Below, in pieces: positions 12,701 to 25,221 of a stretch of 64,000 nt of DNA (the stretch's first letter is position 1; each line of letters opens with the position of its first letter). The position numbers and the translations under genes are program-made. Source of the DNA: Panagrolaimus kolymaensis (Eukaryota; Nematoda; Chromadorea; Rhabditida; Panagrolaimidae); NCBI GenBank assembly GCA_028622995.1, contig JAJQJQ010000043.1, positions 496,001 through 560,000 on the forward strand, in the 5' to 3' direction. The notes under the pieces are model-generated. The model worked only from the letters and a program-made list of their open reading frames with translations. It searched no databases and was not told where the DNA came from.

Positions 12701-14100
12701 TATTCAAAAAATAAAAAACTATTGAATAATTTTTTGACTGTAAGCAATGTATTTTTAAAGATTAATTTTACAACCAAATAAAAAAACTTTATTCATTCAG
12801 GGAAAGGTTTAAAGGAATAGATATTTTTAAGTTAAAACTGGGTTTTTATTTTAACGTTTACATTTTTGCGCAAAAAAAAAGCATGAAATTAAAAAACGTT
12901 CAGAATATACAAAAAAAACTGTAATTACCAATTCGTTTTGAAATCAGTATTCAAAAATCATACGATTATTATAATTTATTTAGAAAACTGAAAAACATAT
13001 CTCACAGAAGAAGAAAAAATTTCTTCTGATCAATGTTCAAATAATTTCTTTTCTTCTTTTAAAACTGAGATCAATGACTTATTTGTGAACAAAAAAAAAT
13101 AGGTTAAATCCTAAAAACAAAAATTATGAGTAAAATCGTATTGTTTACATTTTTTAGCAAAAAAAAAAGTAATAAAACAAGCTCTGAGCTTTAACAATAG
13201 AAAAAACGAAACACTCACTCACTTTACTCAACGTTCTTATTTTTTAGCAGCAACAACTAAAAAACCCCAAAAATAGTATTTTTTAAGTATTTTATTTTTT
13301 CCTATTTTCTATTTTTAATGGAAAAAAAGTAAAAAAGATATTTTAGATAGAAAATAATTTATTTAATGACAGTAATTTTCGCCAGATTTATTTTTTGAAT
13401 GCAAAGAAAAGCAGGTGAAAAACTGAGTTAGATAAAAACGACCAAGCTCGAAGCCACTGGCAAAAAAAAGTGACGGAAACACGCGAAAAGCATCATTTTT
13501 TTTAAATCATCACTTCTTTTTTTTTATTTCCGGTTTACTTAGAAAATTTTTTTTATAACGTAAACGCGTCATTAAGGGAATTTGCGAATGAAAGAAATAA
13601 AATAAAAAGTAAAGTCAAAAGAACTTTAATTAATAAATATGGAGCAGACAATGATCAAACGTAAAAACTGTAATGGAAGACAAAAAAAAAGATGGCTAAA
13701 AACGATGGATGAAAGAATTAACAAAAGCCCATGCTTTAAAAGCTGAGTAAAACAAAAGCGTTTTTTTCTTCCCATTTCTCACTCATAATTTGTTCGTAAA
13801 TCAAAAAACTTTTAAAATTGTAAAAAAAAAATTCGTTGAACAGAATTAACGCTTTTAAACTGAGTCATTTCTTTATTTTTAAATTTTAATGCAATTATGA
13901 AAAAATAAGAAAATATTCATCATCAGGAAGTCATACATACATATATTTATTTGTATTAAAACTTTTTAATATAATTACAATTTGTAATTAGAAATAATAA
14001 CGTCTAACACTTTTTGGGTATAAAGAAAAATACTAAAACTTTCAAACTAAAAGGTCAAATAAAAAAAAGTTAAAAAACTGAATAGCTGAAAGGCAAAATT
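9762..14100. other. gene-poor intergenic DNA with AAACTG motifs
   Basis: More than 4 kb of A/T-rich sequence with only short random open frames. The only repeated structure seen is the oriented AAACTG motif. Short unique bursts follow many copies, for example GGATCCGAAGATTCG at about 10,320. Confidence 0.55.
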
Positions 14101-16760
14101 TTACAATGTTCGTGGAATTAATGGTTTATTAGAATATTTTAGGTTAGAAAAAAAATGCAAAAAGTAAGAGCAGAATCTTATTTTTTATTCAACCAAATAA
14201 AAAAAATTCTAAACACTCTTTTCAAAGGACTTTTTTGTGTACCATTCAAGTTCCCAAAAATTTAATTTCATCAAAAAACTAACCTTGCAAATGTGCCAAT
14301 TAATTTAAAGCCCACTATTATTTATCTCAAAAATAAAAAAATAATAAAAAAGTTTTTAAAATTAAAATATCCTTCATTTCTTTCTTCATTTTTAAATATA
14401 TAATTTAACCTAATTTTTACCGTATCAAACTAACTACAAATCCCGCCCACTTTTTTTTATATTTATTAACCTTCGACCATGTGAAAAAAAAATGCTTGCA
14501 AAAAAGGTTAAAAAAAAGTTTTTTGTTTCTCACATTCAAACATTTTTTTTCTTTTATTAATAAAAAGGGGTCAAATTAAATAAAGGTTGTCACATTTTTT
14601 AAAATAAAAAAAGTTCTTTTCATCATTTTTTTTCGCACGTTTCTTAAATAAAATTTAAAGAAAATTTAAAAAAAAGAATCACGGAAAAAAATTATTAATG
14701 AATGAAACTATTTTAAGTAAGTTTTTTAAAAGTTTTTATTTAAACTTTTTTTGGGTTTATTTATGTATGTGTTTTGAATTTTACCGTAATTCACACAAAT
14801 GTTTCTCATGGGAAGGGAATATTTTATTAATAATAATCACACAAAAAATGAATAGAATCATCATGAGAATTACCAAAATAGAAACACACACTTGTTTTTT
14901 TTTTAAATTTAAGAAAAGAATAAAGATTATTCTTCAAACGTCGACGAAAAAAGCCAAAAATAAACCTTTTTTTTATCTTTGGTTGATTCTGGATTGTTTT
15001 TCTGTAGTCCATTTCCATCTCCATTTTCATTTTCCGTCACCTTTAGGGAATATTATTCGAATTTTATTTAAAGAAAAAAAGTGTGATTTTTTGTTGTAAG
15101 TCAAAAATCAAATGAACAAAAAACAATTTTTGTAAAGTACATATTTTTTTTAAATAATAAAACATAAAAAGATAAAAAAGGTTAAAGAAAAAAAAGAGTG
15201 CTTAAAAATAAACATTTTTATATCTTCAGAAAAAAAAATGACATGTCTTTTTTAACATTAATTTATATGCCTCAAGGAACATTGTTTAAAGTTTAGCAAG
15301 CTTTATTTATAATTAAAAAAATAAATAAAATATCATAATTTTATTTAATTGGGCGAAAGATAATTTGTCAGACGATGCGTGAAAAAAAAAAATAGGTTAT
15401 TGAATTAAATTCGGAAATATTGAAAAAAGTTATTTAAAAAAATTCTTGAAAAAACTAAATTTTCATTTTTCAAAATAAAAAACATAGCTTCATTTTAGGA
15501 TCGATCACCCATCAAAAAGGTTTGCATTTTATTTTTTAAATTTAGCTACACACGAAATTCTCAAAAGGTTGTTACAGTAACTTTAGAGTCTTTTTTCTCG
15601 AAGAAAGTGTTATAAATAACTAAAGATTTTAAGAATATATCGTAAATTATTAATTTTGCAAAAATGCAGAAAACCATTTTTGCAAACATTCTAACAAAGC
15701 AAAGCGACAAACGACAGCAAAGTAAAATCATAAAAAAATAATCTGTAATTTTTACTAATAAAAAAAAATGAATGGCTTTTATTTTGCTTTTTTTTATTTC
15801 TTAGAATTACTACAACGACACCCTATACTTTATTTATTTTTATTAAAGTCATAAACAGCTATTATTACTAAACTAATATTTAAAGATATGCTTTTTGTGG
15901 TAGTAGCAACAACGACACCGTAGTTGTAAAAAAAAAGAAGCAAGAAGTGGTACTTCCGTGTTTTAAAGTCTCTAAGGGGAAGAATACCTAAAACTTAAAA
16001 TCATTTATTACTTTTTGTATTATTGTCAACAATAAAAGATATTTTTATGCATGCTTTTCCAGTAAATGGGTAGTATGAATAATAATTATTTATTTACGAG
16101 TAATATTTTTATTTGTAAATCGTAAAAAAAACAAGCGTCATCATCCCAGACGAGAGTTGCAATTTGCAATGGCTTCAACCTGGGTGAAAAAAAAGCTTTT
16201 GTAAATCCAAACCGAAATCTTTAAACATAAAAAATTCTAGAAATTATGCATCTGTAGAAACTTTGTTAACGGTCTCATGTTTCATAATTGCGAGAAAAAA
16301 AAATCCACCAAAATTTTTTATCAATAATCCTTTCACGCATTTTAAAATTTTTGTTTTTTGGTGTTAATGAAAAGATAAAAGTAAAAAATGCACAAAAATC
16401 CATGAGGAAGTTAGTCACGCTAACAAACAAACAACAAAAATCCATCGCTTTCCATTCTCTCATTCTTGCAAACACAAAAAAACAAAACAAAGATGCTTGC
16501 ATTCAATCAAACAAAAACTAATATTTGTCATTACAAATTCATCTCTGAAAAACAACAAAGTTACTACTGCCAGATAGGTCACAAAAAGCTAAAACAACCC
16601 ATGGTTATACACTATTGAATCAGAAATTGTGATGAAAGAAACAAAAAAAAAACAAAGACAAAAAAAAGAAGTTAAAATCGGACATTTATTGCTTCACATC
16701 AAAACACGCTAGCAAATACCTACACATAAAATTAATCAGTTCAAAATATATGATGATATG
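14100..16760. other. gene-poor intergenic DNA without the AAACTG motif
   Basis: A/T-rich sequence with poly-A and poly-T runs. Open frames of 60-130 codons are low-complexity Phe/Lys-rich and show no family resemblance. The oriented motif stops at about 14,080, which gives a sharp contrast with the block to the left. Confidence 0.5.
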
Positions 16761-18599
16761 TTAACCGGAATTTGATCCAAATGGAGAGCAATCTTTTGGT
16801 GGAGGCGTTTGAGGAATAGTATTGAACATCACATATCGTTCATCTTCAGGTTCATTTGATTGTTTTTGTTGTTGTTGATATGCAATTTTGTTTAAATTGA
16901 TTTTCTTTTCTGATGACAATAATGGTTGCTTGGAATTTGGAAGTTTTGACGTTTGACCACCAGCACCAGATTCGAGTTCATTATTGGTTTTAGCAGCAAT
17001 CGGTGGATTTGTTTGAGCTTTTATTCCATTTTCTTTCACAACCTTTTTAGATGAAAGAAGTTCATCATCTAAAGTTTTTCCTTGAGAAATAAGTTGAGTT
17101 CTTGTAGCATCTCCATTAGAAACTTGTTGTTTTGATTGAAGATCAGTTTGAGCTCGAGAAACTTGAGGTATTGGTTGAATTCTTGTTTCAGCACCAGAAA
17201 GTTGTTGTTGAGATGGTTGAACCTGAAATGGAAATGTTTAGTACAAAAAGCATTTGTTCGAAATATCAAAGGCGAGCATTTGTAGGATAACATCCATAAG
17301 ATTGCAAAGGGAAAGCTACCAACCGTTTGATTGTTGTTTCGACGAGCATCATTTTTAGGATTTAGCTGAAAAACAAACGCTATGTAAAAAGTACACATAA
17401 AAGGTAAAAAACCAAAAACATACAGGAACAGCAGTTTTGAATCCAGCGTATTTGCCTCTTCTTTTCTTTCGATAACATCGTATTGCAATGATAATGATAG
17501 CTACAATAATCACAATGACCACGATAATTGCAACAACTATGAAAATGATGAACCATATATCCATTGGTTTTGCAGGTTCTTCAGTTGATGATGATTCCGA
17601 TAAAACATGAGTTGAGTTAGCCGTGGAAGAAGCACTGGCGTTTGTTGATGTTGAAGTTGGAAGTGAAACAGGTCGAATATCACGGAAGATAGTAGATGGC
17701 TAAAAATCCAATAAACTATGAGTAAAAGCAAGTAACAATAAACTAATAATCAACTAAAATAAATAAACATACAATAGATAGTGTGACATTTGATGGAAGA
17801 TTCGTCCATGAAATCGATACCTTGAGATAACCATGAGTTTCATCAGGCCAAAGTAATGGTTGATGGGTATCAACCATAACAACAGATGTCGAAGAACCAA
17901 ATATTCCAGTTATTACACCTTCATAATTGATGAGAAGTCTTGCCTTTTCTCCAGATTTACTCAATTGTCCAAGAAATGGAGCATCATCGTTTACTAAAAT
18001 ATTAATATTACTCATATTCATTGCGACTCAAAGAACTTACATTGAATGGTAAAGAACAAACTTTCAACTACTTTAGTCATCAAAATATGAAATTCCTTTT
18101 CGAATACTGTTCCAATTTTGATTGATACATGACCTTGAATTCCAGGGGTAAAAGCATCCCATTCCATTGGAGCCAAAGTGAAATCCAGCATTGTTCTATC
18201 AGCAATAAACAAGGTCATTTCCAATGGTTCAGAATTTGATGGTTTTGTCATGTTGAATTCCCTGAAAAAAAGTGAACATATAGTTAGTAAATATGAAATA
18301 CTCGGTTAAGATGTTTCACAAACTCCAAACTTCTAAGCTTTAACGCAACAATATAAACGGATGAGGTAGCCAAGCAATAAAGCAACTTTGTACAATAATA
18401 AAAAGTTTACAAACAAAAAACAATAAACATACCAATAATCACCATTTTGTTGAATAATTTCTTTCAATTTTGGATTCCAAATATCATTGACATCTTTAGG
18501 TGAATAATATTCAAGTTCAGGAGCTTTCGTTGTTGTTGGTTGACCATAACATAAAATCAGTAAATTCATCAAAAGCATCAAAATCATTGATGACTGCAT
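16761..18599 (-). CDS. single-pass type-I membrane protein with Gln-rich cytoplasmic tail
   Basis: Six exons (18433-18599, 18041-18261, 17773-17993, 17424-17699, 17324-17365, 16761-17222) join in phase to 462 aa. The protein starts with a signal peptide (MQSSMILMLLMNLLILCYG). An ectodomain of about 260 residues follows, with beta-rich segments (EPLEMTLFIADRTMLDFTL, GHVSIKIG, LLINYEGVITGIFG) and N-glycosylation sites (NVT, NAS, NST). A strong TM of Ile/Val residues (WFIIFIVVAIIVVIVIIVAI) comes before a basic stop-transfer (CYRKKRRGKY). The tail of about 180 residues is Gln/Ser-rich and disordered, with PQTPPPKD near the end, a possible SH3-binding site. I do not recognise the ectodomain. It could be a nematode-specific receptor or adhesion protein. 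The introns lack AAACTG. Confidence 0.75.
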
Positions 18600-19224
18600 T
18601 GTTGCAACGTCGTCGTCGTTGAATGATTGCGTTGTTGAAAAATGAATGAAGCAAAAGCTAAAACGAAAGAAAGCAAGAATGAAAAAAGAATGAATGCACT
18701 CATAAAATTTGCATGATTCCATGCAGTCATGCATGTTTTTTTCCCATGCATTGGATGCATGAATTTTTTCCAAGCTTTCAATCAAATAAATTTCCAAGAC
18801 TCATTTTATGCTTGAAATTCGCCTATTTTTATGAAAGTTTGACAAAAGTAAAATAATGGTTTTCGATTAATTTTTGGATGAAATCGAGCTTTCTTTTACC
18901 AAAAAGACTCTTATTAATCCATTTACTTTATAACAAAAAGCTATGAATGTGTAACTCATAGTTAAGAGAAAACTACCAATTCACCTTGAAAATGAACAAA
19001 CTTTATATATATCAGTTAAAGCCAAATGAAGAGGCATACTTTAAATCAATAAAGGGCTTTTTATTTTAATTTTTTTTGTCAACTTTGAGCTTTGATTTTC
19101 TTTTATTTTTTGCTTTTCCAGGTTTTAATAAGAAATAAAAAGTAAAATAGTTTCTTCATCGTAAAAATGGTTATCTTGAAAGTTTATTAAAATAAGACAA
19201 AACCATAATTATTAAAATGCATAA
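18600..19224. other. intergenic region
   Basis: AT-rich DNA between the membrane-protein start and the kinase stop. Around 18,700-18,780 are several overlapping GCATGCAT-like words (ATGCAGTCATGCATG). This is the presumed 5' flank of the membrane-protein gene. No gene was seen. Confidence 0.4.
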
Positions 19225-21118
19225 CTAAATGACATCATCTAACCATGAAAAAGTAAGCAATTCTTCAGCAGTTTTTCTTTTTGGATTGAAGTCGAGCATA
19301 TTTGATAGGAAATCGAAAAGTTCTTGTCGATCATCATCAGACATTTCATCATACATTGGATAACTTTGGATCGTTTCTTGTAAAGCATTTCTGAATCGCA
19401 TTTTAACATCGTCGTGATTTAAACCTTCAGCTGTAAATTTCTTTTTATATCCCCAAGGGAAATTAGCATTGGTGTACAGCTCTCTTGGTAACTTCCCAAA
19501 CATTTTTGACATTTCTTTCATTTCACTTCTATTCCAACAAAATATCCCTTTTTTAGATGGGATAAATCTTTGACAAGTGAGTAGTTCAACAAGCTAAAAA
19601 TCGAAAGCATATACAAACAAATTATATTAAAACTTACAACAACACCCAAAGACCAAATATAAAGCGTCGAAATATAAAAAGTTTTTGCCAAGTTCAAAAT
19701 TTTTCAAAACACCCTGTTTTTTTGTAAATTTTACAAAAAATGCACTGCTCTTTTTGTAAATGCCCCGCAAGTTTACAAAAAGAGCAGTGCATTTTTTGTA
19801 AAATTTACAAAAAAACAGGGTGTTTTGAAAAATTTTGAACTTGGCAAAAACTTTTTATATTTCGACGCTTTATATCATGCGAACAGCTGAGAGGCGCTTT
19901 AAAGCAATATTCAGGTGGATGATAACCATAAGTACCTACGGCGAATTCGTGCTTTCCTTCTTCCTAAAAAAGTAAAGAAATACATTTATAAAAAGAATAT
20001 TTAGAAAGTTTACCATAACATTTCCAAAACCGAATAATTTAAATGCGAGACCATTGAATGTTTCTTCTTCTGGAACATTTTTAACACATCTCTTCAACCG
20101 TGCCCGAATTTTTTCTTCATCAAAGCGACAATCTCTTCTATTGACCATTCGAAATGGTATTAAACTTTCACGAGAGTTCACAATATTTTTAAGTTGATCA
20201 TGTATACTTCTTTGTGAAGTGCATACAACAATGTTTAGAGGTTTAACATCGGAATGAATCATTTTCTTTCCATCGATTTCAAATTCATGAAGAGATTTCA
20301 AAGCAGATAGAATGTGTTTGGCCACTTTTTTGATTACATCCATGGAAAAATATTCGCCATTTTCAAAAGCTTCGTGTATCAAAACTTCGAGATTCTTTCC
20401 CATTGGTTCATAAACAAGCCATACTAATCCGAAAAGACCATCGCGACAGCTAAAAGCTTCATATAATTTGATAATATGTGGATGTCTTCGTAATTTGTAA
20501 AGAATCTAAAATTATAAAGAAATTAAAATAATGGAAGTATATTTAAAGTTAAAACTTAAAAAAAGAGAGAAAGTTTTTAGAGAAAAAAAAACGAAAAATC
20601 CAAAATTTTCTTACCTTAGTTTCTTTCCTATTTAGCCATTCACCATATTTAAAGACTTTAACGACTCTGAACTCTTTTTTTTCAAGATCATATGCGAGCC
20701 AAACAAGAGAGAATGCGCCATGTCCAATTGGTTTTATAGCACGAAATCTCCTACCGCTAAAATTTTTTATAACTAAATGAGGCAAATTAAGATAACTTAC
20801 CGTCTGGTTTTTAAATCATAACCTGGGTCGAAATTACTAATGGTTGCTTCGCTGAATAAAAATCTATTTTCTTTGGAACTTTCACACAGGTTTAAATTTG
20901 GATCAATTTCAAATGGTTTCAAAATCTTGGAGGCATCACATTCATCATCATCATTTGAAATAGTTCCATCATTTTCGCAGGAATTTTCACTGAAAAAAAA
21001 ATTTAAAAAGCTGAATATGGCTAGTCCGGTAACAAATAAATAAAAAAAAAATTTTATAAAAAACATACCTTTCAGATTTTGAAGCTGCAGCTTGTCGAGA
21101 TCGGGAAGGGGCTGCTGA
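19225..21118 (-). pseudogene. SRPK/CLK-like protein kinase gene disrupted by a MITE and lacking the DFG Asp
   Basis: Exons join in phase: an RS-containing start (PSRSRQAAASKSE, 5' end not found), an acidic linker, then a kinase domain. Visible motifs are GHGAFSLVW (glycine loop), VVKVFK (VAIK Lys), IHSDVKPLNIV (catalytic loop with Asp, Lys and Asn), FKLFGFGNV at the DFG position (Gly instead of Asp), GTYGYHPPEY, and C-terminal LFDFLSNMLDFNPKRKTAEE. The lobe order, VWLVYEPMGKNLE and the SEMKEMSKMFGKLP segment resemble SRPK/CLK kinases of the CMGC group, which phosphorylate SR splicing factors. A 213-bp MITE sits inside the codons of the conserved D-I-W-S-L-G motif. Without it the reading frame is intact; with it a stop follows about 20 codons in. 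The lost DFG Asp suggests a pseudokinase even before the insertion. The intact ancestral reading is an inference. Confidence 0.8.
19660..19872. mobile_element. 213-bp foldback MITE with TA target duplication (Tc1/mariner type)
   Basis: A nearly perfect inverted repeat with arms of about 100 bp and a loop of about 15 bp (GCCCCGCAAG region). It starts TAAAGCGTCGAAATAT and ends with the reverse complement ATATTTCGACGCTTTA. TA dinucleotides flank both ends (19658-19659 and 19873-19874). Removing the element and one TA restores ...GAT ATT TGG TCT TTG GGT (D-I-W-S-L-G) in the kinase gene, which independently confirms both borders. TA duplications and short TIRs are typical of non-autonomous Tc1/mariner relatives. 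It has no coding capacity. Confidence 0.9.
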
Positions 21119-21361
21119 TATAAATTATTTACAACTTTTTTATTATCTTTTAAAGTTTTGGGTTATTACATAAAATTTTCACAATTCGGATGTTATTACT
21201 AATATAAAAAAAAAGCTGACGATGGCATTATTTTTTTTAATATTTCTTGTTCCTTTTTTTCTTGACTTTGATAAACTAATTGCAAACTATTATCTTCGAT
21301 TAAATTTTTGCGTTATGTGTTGAATCTTTTTTTAGTTTAAAAAAGGAAGAAAATTTTTTTA
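21119..21361. other. region between the kinase 5' exon and the Ly6-like gene
   Basis: AT-rich and short. It may hold the first kinase exon or a trans-splice site, but no convincing ATG exon was found. Confidence 0.3.
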
Positions 21362-22802
21362 TTATACAAATAATTTAAAAATAAATAAAAACAAAAGACT
21401 TGAAAAAATAGTTAATTGTTTATTAATAAAATACGTTGAAATACTGTGATTGCATAAATATCCTTCGCAAGTTAATATTTGACCAACAGATTTTGAAATA
21501 TCTGCCGGGTTTGCGAGTCTCACCTAAAAAAGTTATCAAAATATTTAAGGGTTTTAGATTTGAAACTTTTTGTTTTTAGCCTTTTTTAACTTACAGGTTT
21601 ATGATTTATGGGTTTTAAACTAAATTCTTCATTTTCTTGCCCAATTATTCGACTCCAACAATCTCTTATAATTACTGGGCCAGTTTCGGATGCTAAAAAG
21701 CAAAAATTATGTTTTTATTCTAATTTTTTGGGTTTTCTAAGTTTTTTTTATGTATTTTTTATTGCTTACCACAAACAGCTCGTTCACTTCGAGCTTCTTC
21801 AATAACTAATTTTACGCATACGCTATTAATACATGGAACAATTGGAATGGCTCCACGCATGGATAAACATGAATCATTAAAATATGGTGGAAATTTATTT
21901 AAATATAATGGTTTATTATCGGTGGTTGTTCGAGGCTAAAAAATATTTATTAAAACTACGCATTCGAAAAGATCGTTCGATAAATTACCCATTTGGTTTC
22001 AAAATTTGCTGATGAACAAGAATAGCATTTTTCTGGAAAACAAAAATATTATTAATTTTTTCATTTGTTTGAATTTAATAAAACTAAAGGGTTGTTCTTT
22101 TTTTACATTTTCTGAAGCTACATTAATGAAAAAGAAAATTTATTTTCATGGTTTAATTAAAACTGGTATACGCTATTCATCTTTGAGTTAAACGACACTT
22201 TTTTTTTAAACTTTTTTACAACAATTTCTTTTTTTATTAATAAAACTGAAAAAGACTTTAAAAATAAGTTTTTCATCTTTTTTTAGTTGAAACTGGAGTG
22301 ACTAGAATCCGTAGGTTTTTGTAATTTTAGAAATAAATTTTCTTTTAGCATTGTTTGCATTTTTTTGGAATTTAAAGAAAATTATTACATAAATAACTGT
22401 TTCAACTGAAAAAAATTTGGTAGGAGAGATTTTAGAAAATTTCAAAACTGTCTTTTTTTGAATTTCCTCAATATTACTTTTAATCGTGTCTCAAGAACAA
22501 CCTATTTTTAAAATTTGAATAACTGAAGTTCAACGGCCATTTTTAAAATCTTTAATGCAAATTATTGTTTTAAAAAAAATCTTACCCGTTTTTTCTGCTG
22601 CGACAGCAACGCTGGCCAAACCCAATAAACCCAAAATAGAAAACCATGTCCCAGTAACCGCGGAAGAAAACATAATTCCAGAAGGTGAAAAGGTATTTGA
22701 TGGCGGTGGCGTAAAATGTGAGGATGGTGGTGATGCAACAAATGGTTGAGATGAAACTGCTGCAAATGAATAAGTTGGACCAAAGTGAGTTTCAAATGAC
22801 AT
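21362..22802 (-). CDS. Ly6/uPAR-type GPI-anchored protein
   Basis: Five exons (22586-22802, 21989-22032, 21770-21935, 21595-21692, 21362-21523) join in phase to 228 aa. The mature part has the three-finger Cys pattern: KCYSCSSANFETKW, a DSC, PCINSVC, AVC, RDCWSR and final TCEGYLCNHS, the classic C-x5-CN ending. A C-terminal hydrophobic tail (LTIFSSLLFLFIFKLFV) directly before the stop fits a GPI-addition signal. The first ATG gives a 43-residue Ser/Pro-rich extension before the hydrophobic segment. The internal Met at MFSSAVTGTWFSILGLLG gives a normal signal peptide and may be the real start. Ly6 proteins in nematodes (for example the odr-2/hot family) act at neuronal surfaces; that role is an inference here. 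Intron 1 carries AAACTG motifs. Confidence 0.85.
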
Positions 22803-25010
22803 TATTTGCTTTGTTTCTTGGCTTCCTTAAATTAAGGAAATTTTAAACTGGTTCTCCATTAAAATCTTTTTAAATCAAAAAAAGCAACCACGAATAAAAA
22901 AATTTTATTTTTAAAAAAGCTAATAAACTGCGAACACCAATATTGCTTGACATTAAATTTTTAATATAAACTGATGGATGCGTTCAATGGAATATCAAAG
23001 AAACTGGAAATGGTTTAAAAAAAATTCAACTTAACTATCACACTCAAAATTTAAAAAACAAAACAAGAAATCAACAATTTCAATTTTTCGAAATATAGTT
23101 TAAGATTTATAAAATAAAAAACTGAGATATTCAAATTCATTTAAAAAAATAACTGAGTAATAGAAAACAAGAGAAAGGGATACATTTTTCTAAGTTGGAG
23201 TGGAGTTACTTAAAAATCTTTTAAAAATAAAATAAAACTGTTTCTGGAAGAAATTGATTGAAAAAAATTAATCTTCAAAGAAATTTGCTAAAAGTAAGTA
23301 AGTAAAAAACAAAGAAAGAAAAGAAACAAACAAGTGTAAGAAACATGTAAAATGATCCTCCAACTTTTTTACTTTTCTTTTTATTTCTCAACAGATCTAT
23401 CACGAGCATTATTAGCAAAAAACGAAGAAGAAAAAAACAATGAAAAGAAAAAGGGATGATGAAGCGTGGGATAATAAACAAAGTCGAAAAAAAAAAAAAA
23501 TAAAGAAAAAATGAGTTAATTTTTTGAATGCATGAAAATTAAAAACTGGCTTTGATTTTAGGATTTATAAAATAAAAAAAAATTTTTAGGTTTGGATTTT
23601 TTATTTTTAAACTGTATTCGATATTTTATTTAAACTGTTGTGGCATTTCTTGGTGTCAAAATTATGGAACTTTGAAATTTATTAGAATACCAGAAACTTG
23701 AAAAAAAAAACTGGTATGGGTTAATTATAGTAAAAGTGTTTAAAAAAATTTTGAAAACTAAAGAAATTTTTAAACTAAAAATCGATTCCATTCAAAAAAA
23801 AAATAAAACCATATTTATTTGAAAAGGGATTTTTTAATGGTAGAAATTTAAAAACTGTTAAACGAATAGCGACATGATTATTTTTAGAGGAACAAAAACT
23901 GCATATTTTTATCAATGTTCTAGATTCATTAAAAAAAATCACAGCTTCAAAAAACATTTTTTTGTTTGTTTGAAGATAAAGTTTTTCATTTTTCTTTTCA
24001 TAAAACTTTTTTTATAAAGGTATTATTGAAACTGCATCTTGGACTTAGTAGTAAGTTTAATTGCTTCCTGTAGATTTCCGGAAGATCTTAAAAGGAAAAA
24101 AACTGCAATACGATGGGATTTAAAGAATAATATAAAAAAGACAAATTTTGGAGTTGAGCTTTAAATAATTACAAAAATATTGAAGAAATTTTAACTGTGA
24201 CTGGTTTTTTTCGATTGATTTAAATAAACTGAGGCAAAAAGGAGAAAAATTAACGCAAGTAGTATTAACTGGATTATCATGTTTTGGAAGTTCCACCAAA
24301 AAAAGAAAAAATATATTTCTTCCTTAAAAGTTTTCACTCTTTCTTTCTTTTATATAAATTCGGAGCCAAGATGAACAAAAAAAATAAAGAAAAACTGAGT
24401 TAAAAAATAAGCGGAAAATATAAACCCCGCCGCAAACCAGATGAAATAAAAAGACCAAATGCATATATAAAAAAAACACAGAGAGAGTATGCAAAGGCAT
24501 TTGGAAACAAGAATCATAAAAAAAAAAAACATGGCATGGTGGTTGGTTTTGTGGCAGAGTGAAAACATATGTGTGTATTTGTAAATAAATGCAAGAGAGA
24601 GAACAAAATTTTGTTTTCTTTCTTTAATCTTTTTCCTTTTCTTTTTCTATGTGGTGGTTGTCTTCGACTGCAGCCATGTTTACTTACTTACGTATGTCAT
24701 GAAATGCCATCAAAGGATAAAAGCTTTTTTTTGAATTTTTTTTGGGAGTAAGTGAAAAGTGGGGAGAAAAATGAATAAACTGAAATTTTTTGAAGCGGAA
24801 ACGTGCGGAAAGAAAGAGAGAGTTTGTTGAAAAGGAATAGAAATACATAAAAAGCGAGATAAGAAAAAAATATGTTAAACTGCACCAGAGTGAATGGAAT
24901 AAAAACCAAAATATAATAAAAGATTATAAGCATGGCTCACATGAATATTGAAAAAAAATTTCTTTCATTGGTAAAAAAAACTTTTGCTTAGAAAAAATTA
25001 ACTGTAAAAA
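22033..25010 (+). repeat. AAACTG-motif block 2
   Basis: The + strand motif recurs from about 22,240 (intron 1 of the Ly6-like gene) through the intergenic DNA to about 25,005. Clear copies lie near 22,244, 22,291, 22,446, 22,845, 22,926, 22,976, 23,121, 23,236, 23,544, 23,632, 23,710, 24,030, 24,100, 24,228 and 24,876. The Ly6-like coding exon between 22586 and 22802 has none. Confidence 0.7.
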
Positions 25011-25221
25011 CGGCATTTAAAATGATTTTGGTCAAGGTTTGCTTTTAATAAAAGCTGTTACATACCTTTCCGATACCTCTAATTTTTGTAAGCCGCAATT
25101 CATTTTTTTGTTTTGGAAACTTTTCACTTTTTAATGCTTTATTTTTAAAAAATTAAATTAATAATGAAGTTCAAATTTTAAATTACAATTGTTTACTCTG
25201 CACAAAATAAACCAATTTTTT
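22803..25221. other. gene-free intergenic DNA
   Basis: No supported gene. Low-complexity frames only, with AAACTG motifs up to about 25,005 and a purine-rich run near 23,270-23,510. Confidence 0.5.

Larger units (their letters stand above)
6032..14100 (+). repeat. AAACTG-motif block 1
   Basis: The short motif (A/T)n-AACTG recurs on the + strand throughout introns and intergenic DNA. In the sample 8,220-9,850 I count about 20 copies, at roughly 8232, 8272, 8334, 8382, 8447, 8482, 8571, 8703, 8852, 8931, 8957, 9147, 9195, 9415, 9449, 9510, 9551, 9612, 9783 and 9837, and no CAGTT on the same strand. Copies are preceded by A/T tracts and followed by 20-35 bases of higher-complexity sequence. They avoid the exons at 7748-8204 and 5581-6032. 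The two genes overlapped here run on the minus strand. Function is unknown. Confidence 0.75.

Noticed and set aside
14698..15099. 133-codon + strand frame
   Set aside because: Phe/Lys-rich, overlapped by an equally long opposite frame, no recognisable protein features.
16275..16521. Two opposite 75-codon frames
   Set aside because: Mirror-image low-complexity frames; neither joins to neighbouring exons.
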